Part shown: positions 44,662 through 53,129 of the stretch, one piece after another
Layout: every line of letters starts with the position of its first letter
Position numbering within the stretch: position 1 is the stretch's first letter
Assembly: GCA_002356635.1 (NCBI GenBank)
Contig: CP023454.1
Location: forward strand, 1,054,001 to 1,118,000
Direction of reading: 5' to 3'
Length of the DNA stretch: 64,000 bases
DNA from: Rhodobacteraceae bacterium QY30
GTDB taxonomy: Bacteria; Pseudomonadota; Alphaproteobacteria; Rhodobacterales; Rhodobacteraceae
Notes under the pieces: generated by a model
Databases searched by the model: none
What the model saw: the letters and a program-made list of their open reading frames with translations, nothing else
What the model was told of the DNA's origin: nothing
Program-made: the position numbers and the translations under genes

Positions 44662-46899
44662 ATGCGTCAGAGTCTCAAGACCTCAACCGCGTTGATCGCC
44701 AGCCTTTCCCTGCTGATGCCCGCACCGATCTGGGCGCAAACCTCGACCGATCAGGCCGAGGTCTGCGCCGATGGCAGTGCGGCACCTTGCGAAAAGGACA
44801 AGAAGCCGAAGAAGGCGACGGATACCGAGAAGAAGGCTGCGCCTGAGGAAAAGGCCGCGCCCGAGAAGAAGGCCGAGCCGGATCAGAATGCTGCGCCGGA
44901 TGCGTCGACCAAGGCCGCCCCCGAGGCGGATGCGCCCGCCGAACAGGCTCCTGCGCCCGCCGCCGAACCGGCCCCCGAACCTGCGCCGACACCGACGCCG
45001 GTTCCCGAGGCCACCGCGCCGGCCGAACCTGCGCCCACCGAGGCAGCCCCGGCGCAACCCGCGCCCGGCGAGGTTCAGCCGGATGGTTCCGTGACGACGG
45101 GCGAAGGGTCAAGCACCGCGCCTGATGCGGCTGCGCCCGTGGACAAGACCCCCGAGACGCCCGCGGCGACGGCCACGCAGGGCGGCAGCATCATGCCAAG
45201 CGGCGAAGCTCCGGCAGAAGCACCGGCTGCGCAGGCCCCGGCCGCCGAAGCCCCAGCCGAAGCTCCGGCCGCGACGTCGACCGAACCCGCGCCGCAACCG
45301 GCCACCCCCGACACGACCACGTTGAAGAAGGCGCTTGAGGCGCAGCAACCGGCCGAGCAGCCGGCGGCCACGACCGAGCCGTCGGCGACCGTTCCGTCCC
45401 CGGCCGAACCCGCCCCCGCCGAGCCCGCCACCACCGAAGGCAGCGCCGCACCCAAGGTCGCGCCCGCTGAAGGCCAGCCCTCACCGACCGCCGAGGAACT
45501 GCAAAAGTCGCTTGAGAACCAGCAGCAGCCCGCAGCGGAAGGCACCACCACCACCGTTGCGCCCGCGCCCGCCGAAGGGTCGGCCACCGGATCTGCGACC
45601 GGAAGTGCGACCGGAGAGGTGACAGCCCCCGCAACTGGCAGTGCGACGGCCACCGGGACCGCCACGGGCACCGCAACCGGGGAGGTGACGGCGCCCGCGA
45701 CCGGCAGCGCCGCCGGCGAGGCGGCGGCCGCCGGAACCGCGACGCTGCTGCCCGTCCAGCCCGATGCAGCCTCGGGGCAGGCACCTGTGGCGGCCGCAGC
45801 TGCGGCGCCGGTGTCGGCCGAGCCGGACACCGCGATTCCGCCTGCGCAGGTGGTCGAGGAAACCGTGACCAAGGAAACGGCCCGTTCCTCTGCCGAAGAG
45901 TTCGCGACCAAGGTGAATGAAGCCCCCGCCGTCACGCCGCAGGGGGCGCAGACTGCCGCACCGTCGGCCACGGCCACGACGACAACCACAACCACCACCG
46001 CCACCCCCACCGCCAAGCGCGACAAGGGGCTGTCGGACTTCGAGAAGATCGCCCTGGCCGGTCTTGGCGCGCTGGCCGTGGGCACGTTGCTGTCGAACAA
46101 CCGCAGGGTCGAACAGAACTCGGGTGACCGTGTGGTGCTGCTGCGGGATGACGGCAGCTATCAGGTGATCAAGGACGACAATGTGCTGCTGCGTCAGCCC
46201 GGCTCGAACGTGCGAACCGAACGCTTCAACGACGGCTCGACCCGCACGATCGTGACCCGGCAGGACGGCACCCAGATCGTGACGATCCGGGACGCCGAAT
46301 ACCGGGTGCTGCGCCGGGTCCACATCGACCGGGACGGGCGGCAGACGATGCTGATCGACGATACCGTTCCCTATGAACCGGTGGTCGTGTCCGAGCTGCC
46401 GCGTCCGGCCCGCGAGATCGTGGCCACGCCGTCGTCGAGCGAGGCAGAACTGCGCGATGCGCTGCGCAACGAAGCCAACATCGGCCGGCGGTTCAGCCTG
46501 GCGCAGGTCCGCGACATCTACGAAGTGCGGGCGCTTGTGCCGGTCATCGACCTGAACTCGATCACCTTCGAGACGGGATCGGCCGCGATCACCCCGGACC
46601 AGGCGCAGGCGCTGGCCAACTTGGGCCGGACGATCCAGTCCTTCATCAAGGACAACCCGCGCGAGATGTTCCTGATCGAAGGGCACACTGATGCCGTTGG
46701 GAATGCGGCCTACAACCTGGCGCTGTCGGACCGGCGCGCGGAGTCGGTGGCGCTTGCGCTGACCGAATACTTCAAGGTTCCGCCGGAAAACATGGTCGTG
46801 CAGGGCTATGGCGAGGAGTTCCTGAAGGTGCAGACCGAGGGAGCGGAACGCCAGAACCGCCGCGCCAGCGTGCGCCGGATCACCAGCCTGCTGGACTGA
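44662..46899 (+). CDS. Large Pro/Ala-rich OmpA-family protein
   Basis: A 745-residue envelope protein: signal peptide (about 1-25, ending IWAQ), a 400-residue low-complexity Pro/Ala/Glu/Thr-rich region, a membrane-like segment at about 458-480 (FEKIALAGLGALAVGTLLSNN), a mixed region, and a C-terminal OmpA domain from about 620 with TFETGSAAITPDQAQALANLG and LIEGHTDAVGNAAYNLALSDRRAESV. It probably spans the periplasm and contacts peptidoglycan. Within the linker, GEVTAPATGSA occurs twice, at about 45616 and 45681. Low-complexity length may vary among strains. Confidence 0.85.
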   Translation: MRQSLKTSTALIASLSLLMPAPIWAQTSTDQAEVCADGSAAPCEKDKKPKKATDTEKKAAPEEKAAPEKKAEPDQNAAPDASTKAAPEADAPAEQAPAPAAEPAPEPAPTPTPVPEATAPAEPAPTEAAPAQPAPGEVQPDGSVTTGEGSSTAPDAAAPVDKTPETPAATATQGGSIMPSGEAPAEAPAAQAPAAEAPAEAPAATSTEPAPQPATPDTTTLKKALEAQQPAEQPAATTEPSATVPSPAEPAPAEPATTEGSAAPKVAPAEGQPSPTAEELQKSLENQQQPAAEGTTTTVAPAPAEGSATGSATGSATGEVTAPATGSATATGTATGTATGEVTAPATGSAAGEAAAAGTATLLPVQPDAASGQAPVAAAAAAPVSAEPDTAIPPAQVVEETVTKETARSSAEEFATKVNEAPAVTPQGAQTAAPSATATTTTTTTTATPTAKRDKGLSDFEKIALAGLGALAVGTLLSNNRRVEQNSGDRVVLLRDDGSYQVIKDDNVLLRQPGSNVRTERFNDGSTRTIVTRQDGTQIVTIRDAEYRVLRRVHIDRDGRQTMLIDDTVPYEPVVVSELPRPAREIVATPSSSEAELRDALRNEANIGRRFSLAQVRDIYEVRALVPVIDLNSITFETGSAAITPDQAQALANLGRTIQSFIKDNPREMFLIEGHTDAVGNAAYNLALSDRRAESVALALTEYFKVPPENMVVQGYGEEFLKVQTEGAERQNRRASVRRITSLLD

Positions 46900-46919
46900 T
46901 CGCCGACCGGACGCAACAG

Positions 46920-46950
46920 CAGGCCGCGCCCTTCGGGGGCGCGGCTTTTC
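46920..46950 (+). terminator. Terminator of the OmpA-family gene
   Basis: GCCGCGCCC-TTCG-GGGCGCGGC stem with TTCG tetraloop followed by TTTTCC, 24 bases after the stop. It also faces the convergent rlmJ gene. Confidence 0.85.
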
Positions 46951-46952
46951 CG

Positions 46953-47744
46953 TCAGCCGGCTGCGGACAGGCTGGAAAACCGTTCCGACAGCCATTCCGC
47001 CTCGGCTTCGGTTCCGTAGGGGGTGTTGACGATGAACACCCCGCTGCCGATCATGCCGTGACCTTCGCGCGCGGGCGGGAAAGACACGTCATGACGCAAG
47101 GTGCGAGGAAGGCTGGCCGTTTCAAGCGCGAAAAGCATGGCACGATGCGCGCCGCTGGTCAGGATCGGATACCACAGCACCAGGGTTCCGACATTCCACC
47201 TTGCATGAACCGCGGCGATCAGCCGGGGCAGGGCGGCATAGTCCTCCTTCACCTCATAACTCGGGTCGATCAGCATCAGGCCCCGCCGCGGCGTCGGGGG
47301 GGTGCGGGCCAGTGCCATCTTCAGCCCGTCTTCGCGCAGCACCGTCGCGCCGAAGGGGCCGGCCACGACCTGCAATGCGGCATGTTCCTGCGGATGCAGT
47401 TCGGCAAGCGTCAGCCGGTCCCCGGGGCGCAGCAACTGCGCGGCAATCAACGGAGAACCGGGGTAGGCGTTCGCCCCGAACCGCGTGCGGGTGTCGGTCA
47501 GCACGCGCGCATAGGGATGGTCGGGCGCGAACCAGTCCCGCACCCGCAGGATGCCTTGCGCGGCTTCGCCGGTCTTTTCCGCCTCGGGGGCATCCAGCGC
47601 ATAAAGACCACGGCCCGAATGGGTCTCAAGATAACTCAGCGGCTTCGGCTTCTGCGTCAGGTAATCCAGCATGACCGACAGCAGCGCATGCTTGTGCACG
47701 TCCGCCAGGTTGCCTGCATGATATCCGTGCTGATAGCTCAGCAT
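46953..47744 (-). CDS. rlmJ: 23S rRNA (adenine2030-N6)-methyltransferase RlmJ
   Basis: SAM-dependent methyltransferase acting on 23S rRNA; 263 residues. The family opening LSYQHGYHAGNLADVHKHALLSVML is intact, followed by THSGRGLYALD and the catalytic-motif region GLMLIDPSYEVKEDY (DPPY-type, here DPSY). The C-terminus keeps IGSGVFIVNTPYG. The start at 47744 has a G-rich ribosome site; a longer frame to 47810 runs into the infC terminator region. Confidence 0.92.
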   Translation of the reverse strand: MLSYQHGYHAGNLADVHKHALLSVMLDYLTQKPKPLSYLETHSGRGLYALDAPEAEKTGEAAQGILRVRDWFAPDHPYARVLTDTRTRFGANAYPGSPLIAAQLLRPGDRLTLAELHPQEHAALQVVAGPFGATVLREDGLKMALARTPPTPRRGLMLIDPSYEVKEDYAALPRLIAAVHARWNVGTLVLWYPILTSGAHRAMLFALETASLPRTLRHDVSFPPAREGHGMIGSGVFIVNTPYGTEAEAEWLSERFSSLSAAG

Positions 47745-47770
47745 CCCGTCCCCCAAGGCATCATCCGAAA

Positions 47771-47802
47771 CGAAAAGGCCCCCGGGATGCGCCTGGGGGC
47801 CA
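47771..47802 (-). terminator. Terminator of infC
   Basis: On the minus strand, GGCCCCC-loop-GGGGGCC (7-bp stem) is followed by TTTTCG. It lies 25 bases after the infC stop and also overlaps the upstream region of rlmJ. Confidence 0.8.
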
Positions 47803-47826
47803 TCTTGCATCCGGTCTGGTCAGCGA

Positions 47827-48366
47827 TCAGCGCGGGCCGATCATCATCACCATCTGGCGGCCTTCCAGTCGGGGCATGGATTCGACCTTGCCCGCTTCGG
47901 CCACGTCGGCGGCAACGCGGTTCAGCAGTTCCACGCCCAGATCCTGGTGCGCCATCTCGCGTCCGCGGAAGCGCAGCGTCACCTTGACCTTGTCGCCTTC
48001 GGACAGGAACTTCAGGACCGAGCGCATCTTGACGTCGTAGTCATGGGTATCGGTTCCCGGGCGGAACTTGATTTCCTTGATCTCGATGATCTTCTGCTTC
48101 TTGCGGGCTTCGGCTTCGCGCTTCTGGTTTTCGTACTTGAACTTGCCGAAGTCCATGATCTTGCAGACCGGCGGCACGGCATTGGGCGAGATCTCGACCA
48201 GGTCCAGTCCGGCTTCCTCGGCCATCTGCATCGCCCGCGCGGGCGAGACGACACCGACGTTTTCACCATCCGCACCGATCAGGCGAATTTCCGGTGCGCG
48301 AATGCGTTCATTGACGCGCGGGCCGGTGTCGCGTTGGGGCGGGGCGTTGTGCGGTCTGCGGGCTAT
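47827..48366 (-). CDS. infC: Translation initiation factor IF-3, ATA start
   Basis: Ribosome anti-association factor; 179 residues. The N-domain [24 protein letters not shown] and the C-domain [19 protein letters not shown] are clear. The first in-frame ATG is only at codon 46, deep inside the conserved N-domain. Reading upstream gives the homologous N-terminus [19 protein letters not shown], starting with ATA (48366-48364) and AAGGA eight bases before it. An AUU/AUA start is a known autoregulatory trait of infC, so I annotate ATA. Genes predicted with ATG-only rules would lose 45 residues. Confidence 0.92.
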   Translation of the reverse strand: MARRPHNAPPQRDTGPRVNERIRAPEIRLIGADGENVGVVSPARAMQMAEEAGLDLVEISPNAVPPVCKIMDFGKFKYENQKREAEARKKQKIIEIKEIKFRPGTDTHDYDVKMRSVLKFLSEGDKVKVTLRFRGREMAHQDLGVELLNRVAADVAEAGKVESMPRLEGRQMVMMIGPR

Positions 48367-48555
48367 GGCAGCGATCCTTCTGACGTTGACGGGATGTGAC
48401 CTTTTGATCGTCGCGCAAAATAGTGCCGGGGCTGCGCGCTTTCAACCGCAATTCGAAAGATGCCGCCGCTATTTGCCGTCGGGCTTTTCTTTTCCGCGAT
48501 TTTGGAAGATACCCAAGGTTGCGGCAAGAACAGCCGCCCATTGAGGGGCATAAGA
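48367..48555. other. Divergent region infC / small membrane protein gene
   Basis: Spacer of 189 bases holding the infC promoter and ribosome site on one side and the small-gene promoter on the other. TTTTGATCGTCGCGC near 48400 is AT-richer than its surroundings. No operator is obvious. Confidence 0.4.
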
Positions 48556-48798
48556 ATGAACAGAACAACCGCCATCATCGTCGTGATCCTGCTGGCCCTG
48601 GCCGTCTGGTTCTTCGCGTTCCGCAAGGAACCCGAAGTGGTGACCGCCCCGGCCACGACCACCGAAGCTCCGGCGGCGACCACCGAAGCACCGGCGACCA
48701 CGACCGAGGCTCCGGCCGCCACGACCGAAGCTCCGGCTGCGACCACCGAAGCTCCGGCCGCGACCACGGCTGCTCCGGCGACCACCACCGCGCCGTGA
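48556..48798 (+). CDS. Small single-helix protein with Thr/Ala/Pro repeats
   Basis: An 80-residue protein: a signal-anchor helix at about 4-20 (TTAIIVVILLALAVWFFAF), a short basic link, then a periplasmic tail made of repeats of the type EAPAATT. GAGG lies nine bases before the ATG. The repeat composition resembles the Pro/Ala linker of the large OmpA-family protein 3.7 kb away. No function is known. The repeat region can slip in replication, so copy number may vary. Confidence 0.65.
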   Translation: MNRTTAIIVVILLALAVWFFAFRKEPEVVTAPATTTEAPAATTEAPATTTEAPAATTEAPAATTEAPAATTAAPATTTAP

Positions 48799-48871
48799 TG
48801 TTCCCTCGGGCGCCTTTCGGGGCGCCCGACAGAAGCAGCGACCGGCGCCCCCAAGCGGGGCGCCCGTCAAG

Positions 48872-48910
48872 GAAAAACGCCGCGCAGGGCAACCGCGCGG
48901 CGTTCTTTTT
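48872..48910. terminator. Bidirectional terminator between small gene and fpr
   Basis: AACGCCGCGC / GCGCGGCGTT (10-bp stem, 9-base loop) with TTTTT-rich flanks on both strands. It serves the plus-strand small gene and the minus-strand fpr. A second, unpaired hairpin lies at about 48805-48830 (TCGGGCGCC/GGCGCCCGA) without a T run. Confidence 0.82.
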
Positions 48911-48931
48911 GGGCAGGGGCGGCGGTCCGGA

Positions 48932-49738
48932 TCAGACGCCGTCGCCGACGAAGGCCTTTTCGACCACGTATTCCAGCGGCTCGGAATTGGCACCTTCGCG
49001 CAGGCCGAAGCTTTCCAGAACCGCCTTCACGTCGATGTTGAACGCCAGCGATCCGCAAACCATCGCGCGGTCATGGGCCTGATCCATCGGATGGATGCCC
49101 AGGTCTGCAAAGACCTTGCCGCTGGTCAGGTTGTCGGTGATCCGCCCCATGCGCGCCGAGGGTTCGCGCGTCGTGGTGGCGTAGTATTTCAGCTTGTGGG
49201 CATATTCGCCGATCAGCGGATCCTCCTTCAGACCCTCGACCAGTTGCCGCCCGTATTCCAGTTCCGCCGCCGTTCGGCAGGTGTGCATCATCACGACCGA
49301 ATCGTAGCGTTCATAGGTCTCGGGGTCGCGCATCAGGCTTGCAAAAGGCGCGATGCCCGTGCCGGTGGCCAGGAACCACAGCCGTTCCCCGGGCAGCAGC
49401 GCGTCCAGCACCAGCGTCCCCACCGGTTTCGGACGCAGGATGATCTGGTCGCCGGGCTGGATATGCTGAAGCCGGCTGGTCAGCGGGCCGTTCGGCACCT
49501 TGATCGAGTAGAACTCCAGTTCCTCGTCCCAGCTGGGCGAGGCGATGGAGTAGGCGCGCAGCAGCGGTTTGCCCTTGTCATCCAGAAGGCCGATCATCAC
49601 GAATTCGCCGGACCGGAAACGCAGGGTGCGCGGACGGGTGACACGGAACGAAAACAGGCTGTCGGTCCAATGGTGGACCGCAGTCACGATCTGCGCGTCG
49701 GGCAGCGTCTTGACGGGGGGAGTGGCGGTATCGTTCAC
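48932..49738 (-). CDS. fpr: Ferredoxin/flavodoxin--NADP reductase
   Basis: A 268-residue FAD enzyme that passes electrons between NADPH and ferredoxin or flavodoxin. The FAD motif RAYSIASPSWDEELEFYSIKV and NADP-side LFLATGTGIAPFASLMRDPETY-type region (LWFLATGTGIAPF) are present, with MVCGSLAFNIDVK and the C-terminal YVVEKAFVGDGV. It is downstream of the sulfate-reduction operon by 105 bases and could feed it, though with its own promoter region. Confidence 0.92.
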   Translation of the reverse strand: MNDTATPPVKTLPDAQIVTAVHHWTDSLFSFRVTRPRTLRFRSGEFVMIGLLDDKGKPLLRAYSIASPSWDEELEFYSIKVPNGPLTSRLQHIQPGDQIILRPKPVGTLVLDALLPGERLWFLATGTGIAPFASLMRDPETYERYDSVVMMHTCRTAAELEYGRQLVEGLKEDPLIGEYAHKLKYYATTTREPSARMGRITDNLTSGKVFADLGIHPMDQAHDRAMVCGSLAFNIDVKAVLESFGLREGANSEPLEYVVEKAFVGDGV

Positions 49739-49843
49739 GGATGTCGACTTTGCATTTTGGGACGTTGGAGGCCTTTTACGGCAAAAGGCGCGAAAGCGGA
49801 AGGCGGGCGGGCCCGCGTCACGTCGGCGCGGCGAACCCGCGGG

Positions 49844-50215
49844 TCAGGCCCGCAGGCGGCCGCGGTAGTGGTGGTCCTGCCAGTTGGCGCGCGACAGCCA
49901 CTGATCCTCGGTCTGGCGCTGGGCCAGGTCATCGTCGATCTCGACTTCGTCGAAGCCCGAGCGGCGCGCCATCGCATACTGGTCGGCAATGACATGGCCT
50001 GCCGCGCGCAGGCGCCCGGTATAGCCCTTGCCGCGCAGAAGCCGCGCCAGCGTGAACCCGCGGCCGTCGGCGAAGGACGGAAAGGCCACGCGGATCAGCC
50101 CGATGTTGTCGAAGTGCTGCGGCAGGTCGGCGGCCGCGGTATCCGACGCGATGTCGGTCACGGCGCCTTCATAGTCATCGGCATGGAAGCCGTCGTCGCG
50201 CACGATCGTGGTCAT
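49844..50215 (-). CDS. DUF934 protein of the sulfite reductase operon
   Basis: A 123-residue protein of DUF934, a family that is cotranscribed with sulfite reductase in many proteobacteria. Signatures: LPQHFDNIGLIRVAFPSFADGRGFTLARLLR, then GYTGRLRAAGHVIADQYAMARRSGFDEVEID. Its ATG (50215) overlaps the cysH stop by four bases, so it is translated as part of that unit. Proposed roles are electron-transfer or assembly help, not proven. The longer frame to 50461 is out-of-frame overlap. Confidence 0.85.
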   Translation of the reverse strand: MTTIVRDDGFHADDYEGAVTDIASDTAAADLPQHFDNIGLIRVAFPSFADGRGFTLARLLRGKGYTGRLRAAGHVIADQYAMARRSGFDEVEIDDDLAQRQTEDQWLSRANWQDHHYRGRLRA

Positions 50216-50979
50216 GCCGCAGTCTCCTTCTCGTCGTCGCCCTGGGCCGGCAGAGGCCCGCGCACGACCTTGCCGTTGATGAAGTGGATCCCGCATTCTT
50301 CCTTGGCCTGACCGCGCCAGCGACCGGCCCGCGGGTCTTCGCCCGGCTTCACCGGGGATGTGCAGGGCGCGCAACCGATGGAAGGGTAGCCCTTCGCCAC
50401 CAGCGGGTGCCGGGGCAGGCGGTTGTTGACCATGTATTCTTCCAGATCCTCGCGGCCCCAATGCGCCAGGGGGTTGACCTTCAGGCGCTTCTCGCCTTCG
50501 GCCTCGAAGAAATCGATGGTTGACCGGGTGCTGGCCTGGAACCGCTTGCGCCCGGTGATCCAGCCGCCGAAGCCTTGCAGCGCGCGTTCCAGCGGCACGG
50601 TCTTGCGCAAGTCACAGCAGGCGTCGGTGGAATACTGGTGCAGCGTCCCATCGGGATCGTCACGCCAGATGTCGCCCGCATCCGCCCGGATCGTCCGCAG
50701 GTCGGTCAGCGGTAGGCGCTGCGCCAGTTCCCTCTGATAGGCCAGCGTTTCGGGAAACAGCATCATCGTGTCGATGAACAGGACCGGGGTCGCCGGTGCC
50801 AGCACCGAAACAAGGTGCAGAAGCACCACCGATTCCGCCCCGAAGGACGATACCAGCGCCAGTTGCCCCACATCTGCGTCATGCAGTGCCCGTTCAAGGA
50901 CGGCGGTGGCCGAATGGTGCTTGTAGCGTTCGTTCAACCGTGCGGCCTTTTCGGCCAGGTTGCGGGCATTATGCGGCAT
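50212..50979 (-). CDS. cysH: Adenylylsulfate (APS) reductase
   Basis: Thioredoxin-dependent reductase in assimilatory sulfate reduction; 255 residues. The Cys-Cys motif STDACCDLRK and the second pair GCAPC point to a [4Fe-4S] cluster, so the substrate is probably APS rather than PAPS. SSFGAESVVLLHL is the PP-loop-like start region and ECGIHFINGK closes with the catalytic Cys. It overlaps the cysI stop by 11 bases at its start and DUF934 by four bases at its end. Confidence 0.92.
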   Translation of the reverse strand: MPHNARNLAEKAARLNERYKHHSATAVLERALHDADVGQLALVSSFGAESVVLLHLVSVLAPATPVLFIDTMMLFPETLAYQRELAQRLPLTDLRTIRADAGDIWRDDPDGTLHQYSTDACCDLRKTVPLERALQGFGGWITGRKRFQASTRSTIDFFEAEGEKRLKVNPLAHWGREDLEEYMVNNRLPRHPLVAKGYPSIGCAPCTSPVKPGEDPRAGRWRGQAKEECGIHFINGKVVRGPLPAQGDDEKETAA

Positions 50980-52642
50980 CACGGTCCTCCGCCTCGGCCG
51001 GGTAGAGGGCGGCCTTGAACGGCGCGGGGCCAAGGCGACGGTAGGTGTCGATGAAGGTCTCGGACGGGCCGTTGCGTTCCGCCAGATAGGCGCGCAGCAG
51101 GCGCTCGATCGCGGGGACGATCTCGTCATAGGCAAAGCCGGGCCCGGCCCGTTCGCCGATGGCCGCGTTTTCGGTGTGATCGCCACCCAGCGTGACCTGG
51201 TAGTTCTCGACCCCGGCGCGATCCAGCCCCAGGATGCCGATATGACCCACGTGGTGGTGACCGCAGGCGTTGATGCAGCCCGAGATCTTGATCTTCAGCG
51301 CGCCGATTTCCTCTTCCAGGCCCAGGGCCTTGAAGTGCAGCGCCAGCTTCTGCGCGACCGGGATCGACCGGGCAGTCGCCAGGGTGCAGTAATCCATGCC
51401 GGGGCAGGCGATGATGTCGGACAGAAGCCCCGCATTCGCCGTGGCCAGCCCCGCCTGTTGCAGGCGCGCGAACAGCACCGGCAGATCGGATTTGTGGACA
51501 TGCGGCAGGATGACGTTCTGTTCGTGGCTGATCCGCAGCTCGCCATAGCCATAGGCATCGGCCAGATCGGCCAGCAGCCGCATCTGGTCGCTGGAGGCAT
51601 CGCCCGGCGTCTCGCCATGTGCCTTCAGGCTGATGGTCACGATGGCGTGGCTGTCGTTGCGGTGCGCCGACAGGTTGGTGCCGGCCCAGGTGCGGAAGGC
51701 CGCATCGGCCGCCAGCGCCGCGTCATAGGCATCGACAGGAGCGTTGCGGAAGGCAGGCGGCGCGAAGGCCGCCGCGATTTCGGCCAGCAGGGCCTGATCG
51801 GCACCGCCGAACTGGCTGCGATAGGTCGCAAATTTCTCTTCGACCGCATCGCGGAAGGCATCAAGGCCGTTTTCGAAGACGGTGATCTTGATGCGCGCCT
51901 TGTACTTGTTGTCGCGCCGGCCCATCAGGTTGTAGGTCGACAGGATCGCTTCCAGATAGGGCAGAAGGTCCGCCTTGGGCAGGAAGTCGCGGATGACGCG
52001 GGCAATCATCGGTGTGCGTCCCAGACCGCCGCCCACCAGAACCTCGTATCCCGGTTCGCCCTTGTCGTTCCGGATCGTGCGGATGCCGATGTCGTTCGCA
52101 CGGGTCACGGCGCGGTCATTCGGGCTGCCGGTGACGGCGATCTTGAACTTGCGCGGCAAGAACTGAAATTCCGGGTGGTCGGTCGACCATTGCCGGATCA
52201 GTTCGGCCACGGGGCGCGGATCTTCGATTTCATCCGCGGCGGCGCCGGCGAAGTGGTCGGCGGTCACGTTGCGGATGGTGTTGCCGCTGGTCTGGATGGC
52301 GTGCATCTGCACTTCGCCCAGCGCGTCAAGGATGTCGGGGACATCCTTCAGCTTCGGCCAGTTGTACTGGATGTTCTGGCGGGTGGTGAAGTGGCCGTAG
52401 CCCTTGTCCCAGCGGTCGGCGATATAGGCCAACTGCCGCATCTGCGCGGAATTCAGCGTGCCATAGGGGATCGCCACACGCAGCATGTAGGCGTGCAGTT
52501 GCAGATACAAACCGTTCATCAGGCGCAGCGGGCGGAACTCATCCTCGGTCAGCGCACCCGACAGGCGCCGTTCGACCTGGCCGCGGAACTGACGGTTGCG
52601 CTCGGCCACGAAGGCGGCGTCAAAGTCGCTGTACTTATACAT
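50969..52642 (-). CDS. cysI: Sulfite/nitrite reductase hemoprotein
   Basis: Siroheme [4Fe-4S] reductase, 557 residues, assigned as assimilatory sulfite reductase by operon context. Cluster/siroheme ligands are visible: IACPGMDYC and SGCINACGHHHVGHIG. Upstream: GHFTTRQNIQYNW and QTSGNTIRNVTADHF, typical of this family. The start MYKYSDFDAAF at 52642 has GGGAG seven bases upstream and overlaps the DUF2849 stop by eight bases. Confidence 0.93.
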   Translation of the reverse strand: MYKYSDFDAAFVAERNRQFRGQVERRLSGALTEDEFRPLRLMNGLYLQLHAYMLRVAIPYGTLNSAQMRQLAYIADRWDKGYGHFTTRQNIQYNWPKLKDVPDILDALGEVQMHAIQTSGNTIRNVTADHFAGAAADEIEDPRPVAELIRQWSTDHPEFQFLPRKFKIAVTGSPNDRAVTRANDIGIRTIRNDKGEPGYEVLVGGGLGRTPMIARVIRDFLPKADLLPYLEAILSTYNLMGRRDNKYKARIKITVFENGLDAFRDAVEEKFATYRSQFGGADQALLAEIAAAFAPPAFRNAPVDAYDAALAADAAFRTWAGTNLSAHRNDSHAIVTISLKAHGETPGDASSDQMRLLADLADAYGYGELRISHEQNVILPHVHKSDLPVLFARLQQAGLATANAGLLSDIIACPGMDYCTLATARSIPVAQKLALHFKALGLEEEIGALKIKISGCINACGHHHVGHIGILGLDRAGVENYQVTLGGDHTENAAIGERAGPGFAYDEIVPAIERLLRAYLAERNGPSETFIDTYRRLGPAPFKAALYPAEAEDRDAA

Positions 52643-52955
52643 TCTCGTTCTCCCGCGCGGCGAATTCCTGCTTGCCGTGGACATAGTTCGATGGACCCCG
52701 GGTGCGGAATGCCTCGCGGAAATGGATCGGTTCCGGGCCGTTGGGTCCTGCCTTCGCATCGGCAAGATAGGGGCCGACGACAACCTGTTTTTGCGCAGAA
52801 GCGTTCAGAAGCCGCAACTGGGCATGGGCCTCGTCCTCGATCAGCTCGGCCTCGTGGTGGTGGCGCGACCAGCGGTCATCGGCGGTCTGATAGACCACAT
52901 CGCCTTCGACCAGATCATTGGCCGTCACGACCTTGGGGATGTATCGGCGCGACAT
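52635..52955 (-). CDS. DUF2849 protein, first gene of the sulfate operon
   Basis: A 106-residue protein with the DUF2849 start SRRYIPKVVTANDLVEGDVVYQTADDRWSRHHHEA. DUF2849 genes precede cysI in many alphaproteobacteria, often after a siroheme synthase gene, which is not in this position here. The function is unknown. It probably heads the operon, facing the Lrp-type regulator across 174 bases. Confidence 0.85.
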   Translation of the reverse strand: MSRRYIPKVVTANDLVEGDVVYQTADDRWSRHHHEAELIEDEAHAQLRLLNASAQKQVVVGPYLADAKAGPNGPEPIHFREAFRTRGPSNYVHGKQEFAARENENV

Positions 52956-53026
52956 CGGTGCTTTTCCGTTCCGTGGCTGGATTTCTGGATGGACGTCTTG
53001 CGAGGTCAATTCTTGCCCCAATATAG

Positions 53027-53036
53027 GAAAATTTTC
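53027..53036. promoter_or_regulatory. AT-rich palindrome, candidate operator of the Lrp-type regulator
   Basis: GAAAATTTTC is a perfect 10-bp palindrome in the divergent spacer between the DUF2849 gene and the Lrp-type gene. It is the only such element in that region, and Lrp-type proteins prefer AT-rich sites. Inference only. Confidence 0.4.
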
Positions 53037-53129
53037 TTGCTTTCGGCTATAGCCTTGGCGACAAAAGGAACGTAATCCCGATATCGCCCGGGTTTGCAAT
53101 CTTCGTTTTCCGTTCTGGAGGAAATTGGG

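Noticed and set aside
44662-46040. Repeats in the OmpA linker as a CRISPR array
   Set aside because: The repeats are in-frame low-complexity codons without regular unique spacers.
45481-46995. Minus-strand frame of 504 residues over the OmpA gene
   Set aside because: Antisense to the Pro/Ala-rich linker; Gly/Arg/Cys-rich product without motifs.
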